A stretch of DNA of 37,882 nucleotides from CBDUZS01 sp965371785 (lineage in GTDB: Bacteria; Fermentibacterota; Fermentibacteria; Fermentibacterales; JCC-6): the NCBI GenBank assembly GCA_965371785.1, contig CBDUZS010000025.1, positions 1 to 37,882 on the forward strand, written 5' to 3'. Both the position numbers and the translations under genes were made by a program. A model generated the notes under the pieces. That model was not told the origin of the DNA. It saw only the letters and a list, made by a program, of their open reading frames with translations, and searched no databases. Shown here piece after piece: positions 8,446 through 16,299 of the stretch. Every line of letters begins with the position of its first letter. Position 1 is the first letter of the stretch.

Positions 8446-9495
8446 CTACTGTATCAGGAGTTTATGGTACCGGTAGATATCCTCGAGGATGATACCAGCT
8501 CCCAGTACCGTGCAGGATAGTGGATTGTCTGCTATTCTTATGGGCAGTCCGGTCTCGTTCATCAGCAGTCTGTCAATACCGCGCAGAAGGGCTCCTCCCC
8601 CCGTAAGGACGATTCCTCTGTCCACAATATCACTGGCAAGCTCGGGAGGTGTTCTTTCAAGCCCATGCCTGACTGCTTCTACAATCGATGAGATCGGTTC
8701 TTTGAGGGCTTCCCTGACTTCCTGTGAACGAATCCTGTAAGTCCTGGGGATACCGTTTACGAAATCGAGACCGCTTACGTCCATTTCGGAGTCGTCGTCT
8801 TCAACAACCGTTCCAAGGCAAATCTTTACGTGCTCGGACGTTCTTTCCCCGATCAGGAGGCTGAAGTGCTTCTTCAGATAGGCTGCGATGGCCTCGTTCA
8901 GTTCATCGCCCCCGGTGCGAATGGAGTTGTTGGCGGCAATCATTGACAGACTGATGACGGCTATCTCAGTCGTTCCTCCACCGATATCGACAACCATGTT
9001 ACCGGCCGCTGCATCCACGGGAAGACCAACACCTATCGCAGATGCGAGAGGTTCTGAAACCAGCATGACCTCTCTCGCACCTGCCCTCTCCAGAGCATTC
9101 CTGACGGCAGTGATCTCCACTTCGGTGATGCCGCTGGGAACGCAGACGAGAACCCTTGGGCGCATCGAGAACCTTTTCACCTGTGCTCTCTCGAAGAATA
9201 TCCTGAGCATTGCCATGGTCGCGGTCGCATTAGTGATAACGCCATCCTTCAGGGGATGAACCGCTTCGAGCCCACGACCAGTTCTCCCCAGCATGGCTTT
9301 TGCTTCCCGTCCCACGGCAATGATGTCCCCGCTGCCGCTGTCGACTGCAACCACACTGGGTTCCTCCAGAACGATTCCTCTATCCTGTACGTAAACCAGA
9401 GTGTTTGCAGTACCGAGATCTATGGCCATGGCAGTTGAGAGAAAAGAGCCCTTTCGCCCACCGGTCAATCTGCCGAAAAAGCCTGACAGGTTCAT
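8446..9495 (-). CDS. mreB: Rod shape-determining protein MreB (actin homologue)
   Basis: Bacterial actin that directs lateral wall synthesis. With the ATG at 9495, preceded by a clear GGGAGG about five bases upstream, the product is 349 residues, a typical MreB length; the longer frame up to 9555 adds 20 residues with no ribosome-binding site and overlaps the promoter. The actin-fold nucleotide motifs are visible: phosphate 1 AIDLGTANTLVYV, phosphate 2 VVDIGGGTTEIAVIS and the adenosine motif GIVLTGGGALLRGID. It is the first gene of the mre-mrd operon. The N-terminal NLSGFFGRLTGG could be the membrane-targeting segment seen in many MreBs. Confidence 0.97.
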   Translation of the reverse strand: MNLSGFFGRLTGGRKGSFLSTAMAIDLGTANTLVYVQDRGIVLEEPSVVAVDSGSGDIIAVGREAKAMLGRTGRGLEAVHPLKDGVITNATATMAMLRIFFERAQVKRFSMRPRVLVCVPSGITEVEITAVRNALERAGAREVMLVSEPLASAIGVGLPVDAAAGNMVVDIGGGTTEIAVISLSMIAANNSIRTGGDELNEAIAAYLKKHFSLLIGERTSEHVKICLGTVVEDDDSEMDVSGLDFVNGIPRTYRIRSQEVREALKEPISSIVEAVRHGLERTPPELASDIVDRGIVLTGGGALLRGIDRLLMNETGLPIRIADNPLSCTVLGAGIILEDIYRYHKLLIQ

Positions 9496-9526
9496 GATAC
9501 CTCCCTGTAAACTGAATTGCAAAGGT

Positions 9527-9555
9527 TGAATAGTAAACAGGATGCTCTGCGTCAA
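9527..9555 (-). promoter_or_regulatory. Probable sigma70-type promoter of the mreB operon
   Basis: Read on the minus strand, TTGACG (9550-9555) is followed after 17 bases by TATTCA (9527-9532). Transcription would begin near 9520, leaving a leader of about 25 bases that contains the GGGAGG ribosome-binding site of mreB. The spacing is ideal; the -10 hexamer matches the consensus at four of six positions. The short intergenic space (about 150 bases) has no better candidate. Confidence 0.55.
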
Positions 9556-9645
9556 CTCCTGAAAGCTGAGCGTTAATACTGGTTTATGTGAAGAATCCGA
9601 GGGGAAAGAGAACAGATCAGTACGCAGTTAACTCTACTGTTAACG

Positions 9646-10470
9646 TCATCTTACGGGCAGCACCCAGGAAGGCCGCCATGGTGGCTGAATCGCAAGGGTA
9701 TCGATCTCGACCGGTACGTTCAGCTCCCAGAGCTCGTCCCAGGGCTCTGCCGGAGATTGCAGCCTGGTGATCGTTACCTCTATTTCGTTTCCGTCCATCT
9801 CCAGGAGCCATGATTCAGGCCATGCACTGTATTCATCATGATATGTAGAGCCGGTTATTGATGCTGCTCCGTCATTCCATACAATTCTGTCAGGGAAGAG
9901 GTTTCTCGAATCGTAGTGCAGAAGGAGGGAATCGGATCCCGGAGTGCAGAAGGACCACAAGGTCGTGCCGTGAACAGTTAAAGCGCCTTCACACATCTGC
10001 CACTGCTCCATCTCGAGGGGAAAACCGGTCCTGATGAGATGGAGGAAATCCAATACCGGCAAGCTCCCGGCACCTACCTGAAGTCCTTCCGGGCTGAAAA
10101 TGGCGGATTCTTCACCGGGAAAGTAAATCAGAGCGCCGCTGGAATCGATCCGTATGGAGACCACTGGCTTACCGTCAGGACCGTAGAAATCACACCTGAG
10201 AAGGCTGTCCGGTTTACTGCCCCACAGCACGAAGGGTCCGTCTGCGAGCAGATTGCCGCCCGTTATTCGTGCTCTTCCACGCATCTGGAAAACCTGTAAA
10301 TTCTGCCAGGTGAAAGATGCCCTGGCAGAGTACGATGAAACCTCCGCCATGATCTGATCGTGCGAGAGCTGCGTAGCACATGAGACAGGGAAAAGCACCA
10401 GGCAGGATAATGCAAGCAGGCGCAGAGAGGGAGACAGGTCAGGATACTCCGAATTTGGTCTCCAGATCAA
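9646..10470 (-). CDS. Outer-membrane lipoprotein, LolB/DUF4292-like
   Basis: Secreted lipoprotein of about 274 residues. The N-terminus has a hydrophobic stretch LRLLALSCLVLFPVSC ending in a lipobox-like FPVSC, so it is a likely Lgt/Lsp substrate. The body is beta-rich, with FTWQNLQVFQMRGRARI, DGPFVLWGSKPDSLLRCDFY and GSLPVLDFLHLIRTGFP, a pattern like LolA/LolB-fold and DUF4292 proteins that handle lipoproteins or lipids at the outer membrane. The start is uncertain: the frame opens at 10533, well inside the upstream small gene, but a TTG at 10470 preceded by GGAG gives a signal peptide of normal length, so I used it. It overlaps the upstream gene by about 30 bases. The family call is tentative; the lipoprotein call is firmer. 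Confidence 0.7.
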   Translation of the reverse strand: MIWRPNSEYPDLSPSLRLLALSCLVLFPVSCATQLSHDQIMAEVSSYSARASFTWQNLQVFQMRGRARITGGNLLADGPFVLWGSKPDSLLRCDFYGPDGKPVVSIRIDSSGALIYFPGEESAIFSPEGLQVGAGSLPVLDFLHLIRTGFPLEMEQWQMCEGALTVHGTTLWSFCTPGSDSLLLHYDSRNLFPDRIVWNDGAASITGSTYHDEYSAWPESWLLEMDGNEIEVTITRLQSPAEPWDELWELNVPVEIDTLAIQPPWRPSWVLPVR

Positions 10471-10642
10471 CGAGCCGTTTCTCCAGTTCCAGTTCCTTCC
10501 TGTACCTCTTTTTCCTCGATTTAAGGGCTTCATTGTCAGGGACTTTCTTGAGCAGGGATTCGAGCATTCTCAAAGCCTTTGCTCTGTCACCATCGCGTGC
10601 CGTCTGATCCACCTTCTTGATAAGCTCACTCAGCTTTGCCAT
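10439..10642 (-). CDS. Small charged TPR-like/coiled-coil protein
   Basis: A 67-residue, very Lys/Glu/Arg-rich protein between the PHP gene and the lipoprotein gene. Its central part, KALRMLESLLKKVPDNEAL, resembles one tetratricopeptide-like helix pair and the remainder is a predicted charged helix. The ATG at 10642 has a strong GAGGGGAGAG upstream, which is the best evidence that this small frame is real. It overlaps the PHP gene by 17 bases and the following lipoprotein by about 30 bases. No function can be assigned. Confidence 0.7.
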   Translation of the reverse strand: MAKLSELIKKVDQTARDGDRAKALRMLESLLKKVPDNEALKSRKKRYRKELELEKRLVDLETKFGVS

Positions 10643-11525
10643 CAAGCTCTCCCCTCGGGAAACAACGTTCGAGGAATTCTGAAACGAGTTCAGCTTTTAT
10701 ATTGAATCCAGAGGGAGATCCTCCTGGCTGAACAACACTCTGCTGTTTCCTGCCATGGAAATCGGTTCCTCCGGTTACCAACAGGCCCATTCTTCTCGAC
10801 TCCTCCAGGAGCCATCTGGTAATATGCCTTGTATGGGACGGATAGTATACCTCCAGACCCTGAAGGCCATTATCGGTCAACGAACGTATGAGCGCTTTCA
10901 GTCCGGCCTCTTCCCTTTGCATCAATCCCGGGTGGGCGAGAACTGAGATTCCCCGGGCTTCGGAGATCAGATCGAGTGCCCTGAGGGCGAAAAGCCTGGT
11001 CCGGTCAACGTAAGCAGGTTTCCCTTTCGCAAGATACTTCTCGAAAGCTTCATTTGCGTTCTCAACGTAACCTTTATCGACGAGTACATCGGCGATGTGA
11101 GGTCTGCCAACGATGCCATCCCCTGCCTTGGTTTTTACATCGGATAGATTGAGTTCCATTCCCATCTTACAGAGAATCCTGATTATGGAGGGGTTCCGCT
11201 CTTCCCTTCCCCTTTTGACCAGTTCGATAGCCTTGCCAAGAGGTGTTTCCGGAGAAAGGAGTTCAGGAATCGGTGTGACCGGGAAGTAGCCCAGCATGTG
11301 CGCAGTGCCGCCACCGGTGAGGTCGACGCTCAGTTCGAGTGCAGGAACGAAAAGAAGCCCCCTGTCAAGGGCTTCCCTGCAGGCTTCATCGATACCATCG
11401 AGAGTGTCGTGATCGGTGAGAGCCAGGACGGACAGACCTCGATCCGAAGCTCTGCTCACCAGTTCCGAAGGAGTGAGCAATCCGTCGGAGGCAGTGCTGT
11501 GTACATGTAGATCGACAAATGACAT
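10626..11525 (-). CDS. PHP-domain metal-dependent phosphoesterase
   Basis: PHP-family hydrolase of about 299 residues, similar in layout to the YciV/RNase AM type 3',5'-nucleotide phosphatases and 5'-3' exoribonucleases. Metal-ligand motifs in order: DLHVHSTASDG near the N-terminus, LTDHDTLDG, ELSVD, GRPHIADVLVDKGY, VLAHPGL and GTDFHG at the C-terminus, which together make a complete PHP active site. I chose the ATG at 11525 because GGAGG lies about five bases upstream; the frame extends to 11573 without a better start. It is divergent from the HD-domain gene across a short spacer. The exact substrate cannot be told from sequence. Confidence 0.9.
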   Translation of the reverse strand: MSFVDLHVHSTASDGLLTPSELVSRASDRGLSVLALTDHDTLDGIDEACREALDRGLLFVPALELSVDLTGGGTAHMLGYFPVTPIPELLSPETPLGKAIELVKRGREERNPSIIRILCKMGMELNLSDVKTKAGDGIVGRPHIADVLVDKGYVENANEAFEKYLAKGKPAYVDRTRLFALRALDLISEARGISVLAHPGLMQREEAGLKALIRSLTDNGLQGLEVYYPSHTRHITRWLLEESRRMGLLVTGGTDFHGRKQQSVVQPGGSPSGFNIKAELVSEFLERCFPRGELDGKAE

Positions 11526-11544
11526 GGAGACCTCCAGTCGGGGA

Positions 11545-11573
11545 AATATTATCTTAGTGCAGCAGTCAGGCAA
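11545..11573 (-). promoter_or_regulatory. Possible promoter of the PHP gene
   Basis: On the minus strand TTGCCT (11568-11573) and AATATT (11545-11550) are separated by 17 bases. A start near 11538 would give a very short leader containing the GGAGG. Hexamer matches are moderate, so this is a candidate only. Confidence 0.3.
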
Positions 11574-11600
11574 CTGATCTCCCCTGAGCGAGAGGTTGAG

Positions 11601-12941
11601 ATGGAACCGAACAGGAAAATCATGTACGTCAGAGACCCTGTACTCGGCAGCATAAGACTCTCACAGCTTCAGGAGGAGTTGCTCAAAACGGTCGAAGTTC
11701 AGAGACTCAGCCACATCCATCAGCTTGGCACTACATTCCAGTGTTATCCGGGAGCACACTGTATGAGACTTGCCCATGCGCTGGGAGTCTCCTGTCTCGC
11801 AGGAAGGATAGGACGAGCGGTCCTTCCCTCCGCTGAGGGGCTGTCAGGTGCTGAAATAGAGCATCTCATCAGTACTCTGGAAGCGGCGGGGATGCTGCAC
11901 GATATCGGCCATACACCCTGGTCACACACTCTGGAGCCTCTTTACATCGAGCTCACCGGGAGGAACCACATGGATCTTGTCTCGAGCCTTGTTACAGGGG
12001 ACGAGGTCATGAAGATCAGGGGAGCAGGGAGAATACCCGGTATTCTGAGAGAGCATGATGTTGATCCAGCCGATGTCGCCGCACTCGTTACCTGTTCGTA
12101 CATAAAACATCCCTTTCTCCAGCAGATGATGTTCGGTGAGGTCGACGCTGATATGCTCGATTACCTGCAGCGCGATTTCTACTTCACGGGTGTAGCCTAC
12201 GGCCACATCGAAGTGGAGAGAGTTATTTCCACCATGACCATTGAAGACCAGTCCCTTGTCTTCCTGATCAAGGCAATGGATGCAATCCGTGATTTCCTGA
12301 TGGCGCGATTTCAGATGTACACCAGCGTCTACCTGCACAAAAAGACCAGAATAGTCGATCAGATGCTGCTGAAAGCTTCCAGGAAGAGCATTCTGGAACT
12401 GGGAGAGATCAGCGAATTTCATATTCTCACCGATGACGAGTTACTCAGTTTCCTTGCCACCGGCTCGAATGACCCATGGGTCAGAGAAATGGCCTGGAGA
12501 GTGAAGTACCGGCAGGGACTCTTCACACAGGTATTCAGTATCAAAGCCACCTCACTCTCGCAAAGCGACCGGAGATTCCTGAACTCCCTTTCCGATTTCG
12601 ATGTGAACCCTCTCGAGGCCGCCGCCAGTCTCGCAGACCTGGTCGCAGCCGAGGCAGGAGTGGATCCAGGGTACGTTCTGGTAGATCTTCCCCTCGAGGC
12701 AGTGAAAGTATCGGAAGAGCGATTCGAGAGAACCGGCATCAGGTTCCGTGACGAGAGGGGAAAAATCATTAGTCTCGAGCAGGCGGATCCAGCATTTGCC
12801 GAGTACCTCACGAAAGCAAGACCAAACCGTAACATCCTGACGATCAGTTGCGCTCCGGAGTGCAGGGAGATGGTCCTGGCAGCCTGCTCGAAACTGTTCA
12901 GAGAAGCGGCAATGCCGCTATTTCACAGGGATGGGAAGTAG
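11601..12941 (+). CDS. HD-superfamily phosphohydrolase (COG1078/dGTPase-like)
   Basis: Cytoplasmic HD-domain enzyme of 446 residues, resembling the YwfO/dGTP triphosphohydrolase-like group. The N-terminus DPVLGSIRL and the block FQCYPGAHCMRLAHALGV (His53, His59) match the opening of this family. The HD doublet is His100-Asp101 in MLHDIGHTPWSH, and the downstream VDADMLDYLQRDFYFTGVAYG is the conserved Asp-bearing segment. All expected metal ligands appear present, so the enzyme is probably active on a nucleotide substrate. A GAGAGG lies just ahead of the ATG. It is divergent from the PHP gene and convergent with the ankyrin gene, 12 bases apart. Confidence 0.9.
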   Translation: MEPNRKIMYVRDPVLGSIRLSQLQEELLKTVEVQRLSHIHQLGTTFQCYPGAHCMRLAHALGVSCLAGRIGRAVLPSAEGLSGAEIEHLISTLEAAGMLHDIGHTPWSHTLEPLYIELTGRNHMDLVSSLVTGDEVMKIRGAGRIPGILREHDVDPADVAALVTCSYIKHPFLQQMMFGEVDADMLDYLQRDFYFTGVAYGHIEVERVISTMTIEDQSLVFLIKAMDAIRDFLMARFQMYTSVYLHKKTRIVDQMLLKASRKSILELGEISEFHILTDDELLSFLATGSNDPWVREMAWRVKYRQGLFTQVFSIKATSLSQSDRRFLNSLSDFDVNPLEAAASLADLVAAEAGVDPGYVLVDLPLEAVKVSEERFERTGIRFRDERGKIISLEQADPAFAEYLTKARPNRNILTISCAPECREMVLAACSKLFREAAMPLFHRDGK

Positions 12942-12953
12942 GGTCAATCCCGG

Positions 12954-13763
12954 CTAGATCTCTCCATCGAGGACTCGGGCTTCCGTGATCCTTCCACATC
13001 TGCCGCATGTAACGTTGAGGAATTCCCACATCCCGATCTCAACAGTCCACTCGATACTGGCGCCATCGGGACGCTCGAGAGTGTTTCCGCAACCCGGACA
13101 TTTCCAGACGCTGTCCTTGCTGCTGCGCATATCTGCGAGCTTCTTCCTGAGGAGTTCGATGTACTCCGAATTGCCGGAAGCCCGTGCAATGGCTGATGGT
13201 GTCTGATCGTTCGTGTTCCTCGCAAATGCCAGAGCACCTTGTGACAGGAGAAGCTCGACGAGGTTTACAGCATCAGGCAGTGAAACTGCAAGATGAAGCG
13301 GCGTGTTGCTCCTGGAATCTTCAGCATTCACGTCGGCGCCGGCTTTGACGAGCAGCTCGGAAATAACCTGAGCGCCAATACCCGCAGCAATGTGCAATGG
13401 GGTTGTGCCGTCGTCGGAAACCGAGACCGGAGATGCCCCGTTCGACAGGAGTATCTCGACAAAACGGGTTTTTTCCGAGCGAGTGGCGATGTGAAGAGCC
13501 GTCTCACCACCGGGTGTCATCTGGATGTTGAGGTCGGTGCCCTTCCTGACCAGGTTACTGAAGAGTTTATCCAGCTGCTCCATGGGAACTCTTTTATCCG
13601 TGACTATCCGATCGAGCAGGATATGGAAAACGGTCTTCCCGGACTTCCTGGCTTTGGCGGATGCATTGATCCCTCCTCTCGATAGAGAAACGAGCCTTTC
13701 CCAGTTGACGGAAGGAGCATCCAGTTCCGAGATAAACTTCCGGCTGCCGCCGAAAAGAGTCAA
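12954..13763 (-). CDS. Ankyrin-repeat protein with C-terminal zinc ribbon
   Basis: Protein of about 269 residues with three clear ankyrin repeats, marked by ETALHIATRSEK, TTPLHIAAGIGA and NTPLHLAVSLPD, flanked by weaker repeats at about 46-85 and 190-212 of the longest frame. After a linker comes a four-cysteine motif, CPGC and CGRC 27 residues apart, which looks like a zinc ribbon. No signal peptide or membrane segment is present, so it is presumably cytoplasmic and protein-binding. A GTG at 13775 opens the frame, but GGAGG overlaps that codon and sits five bases ahead of an in-frame TTG at 13763, which I take as the start. It is convergent with the HD gene and downstream of an unremarkable 124-base spacer. 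Confidence 0.85.
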   Translation of the reverse strand: MTLFGGSRKFISELDAPSVNWERLVSLSRGGINASAKARKSGKTVFHILLDRIVTDKRVPMEQLDKLFSNLVRKGTDLNIQMTPGGETALHIATRSEKTRFVEILLSNGASPVSVSDDGTTPLHIAAGIGAQVISELLVKAGADVNAEDSRSNTPLHLAVSLPDAVNLVELLLSQGALAFARNTNDQTPSAIARASGNSEYIELLRKKLADMRSSKDSVWKCPGCGNTLERPDGASIEWTVEIGMWEFLNVTCGRCGRITEARVLDGEI

Positions 13764-13899
13764 TTCAACCTCCACTTATCCGAGGGTTACGGATTCCTTC
13801 AGGAACGGAGTGATTATGACAAGATTCCTCCACGATAGAAAGGGGAACCTGTCACATGGTCTCCCTTTTACGAAAGGATTTTCCCGACCCGATCAATAT

Positions 13900-16137
13900 T
13901 TATTCGCTGGGTTCCTGCTCTCTCGATCCGGAGTGTATCCGGCGCATCTCCTGTGCTGCCTCCACGATCCTGGATGCCGCATTCCCCGGAAGATAGGGTT
14001 TGGCCAGAAAGGAGATTCCAGGAAGGGAGACCAGTTTCTCCAATTCTTCATCCATGTCGTAGCCACTCGTAATGATCACTGCAACATCTGGCCAGGATCC
14101 GCGAGCTATCCCGGCAACCTCGAGAGAGGACATCCCGGGCATGGTGAGATCAAGCATCAGTACATCAAAGGACCGTCTTTCAAGCATCTCCAGGGCTTTA
14201 TCTCCCGTTGACACCGCGACCGTGTCGAAACCAAGATGAGTCAGCATCTCTTTTACGCTCTCACGGATCATGCCTGCATCTTCGGCGATCAGTACGGACA
14301 ATCCGGTAATGGAACCGTCCGGAGAGAACATGGGAGCGGCGGGAATGTCGGAGACAGATCTCAGCAGGATATGCATTCTGGTCTCCCCCGAAGAGGATGA
14401 GAAGGCAATTCTTCCACCGAGGTTCTGAACAGCCTGAACTGCCGTTGCCAGTGAAGCACCAAATGCGTCCTGGACTTCACCTGGATCAGTAGCCGGATTC
14501 TGGAGCATCCGCTGAACGTCCGGCGGTATGTTCGTTCCATCTGACAGGGAAACACAAACGTAGCCTCTGTCCGGGTGGGTTTCTTCTTTCTCCGGAGCAC
14601 CGAACAATGCGACTGCCCTGCTCTCGGTGATATCCTCTACCGATATACTGAAACCGACGGGACCGGTCTGTCTGCTTCCAGAACCAATTGCAAGGCTGTA
14701 GACCAGCTGTCTGAGAATGATGCCCGGAGCTTCGATCATCGCATTCGTACCGCACTCGAATGAAACAGGGGTACTCCTGGGGAGAACACCGCGTAAGGCT
14801 TCAGATATCTCAGAGAGCTCATGACGGATATCTATCCTGTGGCTGCCTGAACCCGTTCTCGGAGTAGTACTCTGAAGCAGCTCGCTGACTATGTTCGAAG
14901 CCCTTCTGGCCTCGACGATTATCGAGTCGTACCTCTCTCTGTCAGGGCCACTTCCTTCATGCGCCTGCACACCAACTGAAGAAGCCCCGATAATTCCGCC
15001 GATTATGTTGTTCAATTCGTGCATGAACCCTCTGATCATGGCGGAAATAACAGCGACGGAACCGATCAGCGGTCTTCTCCCCGAACTCCTTGTTGACTTC
15101 TCTCTCCCAGAATGGTGTTCGGGGCTCGATTCCGTAGCTACGATGAGAATGAGTTCGTCTGCGCCTTCGCTCACATCGAAACGACACAGGGAGACTCTTG
15201 CTTCTACACCCGATGCATACGTAAGGGTTATTTGCGTTTCGGGTGTGGTCATGCCTTTCCTGATCGACTCGCGCTCCGAAGAGGAAAAGACGGGAAGCTG
15301 CCAGAAGTAGAACGCCCTGCAATCGTGGAAGGAAATATCGAAGAGACTCTGAGCGGCAAGGCTCATGTAGAGTATCTCACCCTCCTCGGAGAGAAGAACG
15401 GAGGCAACACCGGCAGATGAATCCAGCGATTGAAGTGTCGTCATGATGAGATCATGGGAACTGGAGGTTCCCGTTTGCTGACGCCTGCGGTCGTCTCCGG
15501 TCTGGTCGAACTCATCGAGCTCTCTCTGTCTCCTGACTTCCGAGAAATCGAATAGCATACGGGGTAATATCACGAGCACTACTACAACTATCAGCATCAC
15601 CATGATCGCGTACCGGAGTGTTGTCAGCCAGTGTATCGAATAGGGTTCCACTCGTGCAACCGAGGATAGAGCCGTGACCGTGCCGTACTGATCTCTGACC
15701 GGATACACTGCCCTGAAAAGCGTCCCCCCTTGATCCGATGATTCGAAACCGGATACCGCTACTCCGGATTCAAGTGCGAGAGCTTCAAGCGAATCAGATG
15801 GCTGAAGAGTATAGCCGGCTGCTGGAAGCACTACCCTGGCGTATTCGAGAACGAGTGCGGATGAAAGCTCGTCAGAAGGCTCGAAAACGATAACATCGCT
15901 GCCCGTTCCGGCGACCAGATCGAAGGCTCCGGTTCGAGCACCCTCTACGACCATGAAGGCAATGGTTTCCGCTATCCGCTCGGTGTCTTTCTGGAAGACG
16001 GAAAGGACTTTTGTGCTCATGTTCTCTATGTAACTGTCCTCTATAACGAAAACGGCAAAGATGACGGTGAATGAGGCCAGATAGGGTAAACTGAACCTTA
16101 ATGCATCGAGCATCTTCATTTTACGAAAACGAAGCAT
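13900..16137 (-). CDS. Hybrid sensor histidine kinase with receiver domain; ATP-binding domain degenerate
   Basis: Membrane sensor of 745-747 residues. Order (numbered in the longest frame): transmembrane helix about 18-34, extracytoplasmic Cache-like sensor about 37-172, second helix about 177-194, PAS domain about 235-338, dimerisation/H-box at 372-390 (FMHELNNIIGGIIGAS, His375), ATPase region about 440-600, receiver 616-735 with Asp665 in VLMLDLTMPG and Lys715. The H-box is like NtrB-type kinases. The ATPase region, however, lacks recognisable N-box asparagines (LRQLVYSLAIGSGS) and has SDGTNIP and FGASLATAV where the glycine-rich G1 and G2 boxes should be. It may therefore be a pseudokinase, phosphatase or phosphotransfer scaffold. 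The ATG at 16137 follows AAGGGA; a TTG two codons earlier is possible. Confidence 0.88.
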   Translation of the reverse strand: MLRFRKMKMLDALRFSLPYLASFTVIFAVFVIEDSYIENMSTKVLSVFQKDTERIAETIAFMVVEGARTGAFDLVAGTGSDVIVFEPSDELSSALVLEYARVVLPAAGYTLQPSDSLEALALESGVAVSGFESSDQGGTLFRAVYPVRDQYGTVTALSSVARVEPYSIHWLTTLRYAIMVMLIVVVVLVILPRMLFDFSEVRRQRELDEFDQTGDDRRRQQTGTSSSHDLIMTTLQSLDSSAGVASVLLSEEGEILYMSLAAQSLFDISFHDCRAFYFWQLPVFSSSERESIRKGMTTPETQITLTYASGVEARVSLCRFDVSEGADELILIVATESSPEHHSGREKSTRSSGRRPLIGSVAVISAMIRGFMHELNNIIGGIIGASSVGVQAHEGSGPDRERYDSIIVEARRASNIVSELLQSTTPRTGSGSHRIDIRHELSEISEALRGVLPRSTPVSFECGTNAMIEAPGIILRQLVYSLAIGSGSRQTGPVGFSISVEDITESRAVALFGAPEKEETHPDRGYVCVSLSDGTNIPPDVQRMLQNPATDPGEVQDAFGASLATAVQAVQNLGGRIAFSSSSGETRMHILLRSVSDIPAAPMFSPDGSITGLSVLIAEDAGMIRESVKEMLTHLGFDTVAVSTGDKALEMLERRSFDVLMLDLTMPGMSSLEVAGIARGSWPDVAVIITSGYDMDEELEKLVSLPGISFLAKPYLPGNAASRIVEAAQEMRRIHSGSREQEPSE

Positions 16138-16227
16138 TACCAATGTCCCTTCAATACGCCTAATACAATATTGATGTTTCCTTGCGCCGGACAGTCAGAA
16201 GTAATAGATTTCAGGAAGAATGATAAA

Positions 16228-16256
16228 TTGACGGTAGTAATTCTATTTCCTATAAT
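16228..16256 (+). promoter_or_regulatory. Strong sigma70-type promoter of the recombinase gene
   Basis: TTGACG (16228-16233), a 17-base spacer and a perfect TATAAT (16251-16256). Transcription would start near 16263, giving a leader of about 37 bases with a GGGGGAAGG before the ATG at 16300. This is among the best promoter matches in the window. Confidence 0.75.
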
Positions 16257-16299
16257 TGTAGTGTACATATAAGACCACTTTCTGGGGGAAGGTGTTTCC

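Noticed and set aside
9627..9644. GTTAAC-N6-GTTAAC hairpin just after the lipoprotein stop
   Set aside because: Only a six-bp AT-rich stem with no proper T tract, so too weak to call a terminator.
13776..13899. Spacer between the ankyrin gene and the sensor kinase as a site for a small RNA or riboswitch
   Set aside because: No good promoter, stem or terminator could be found by eye.
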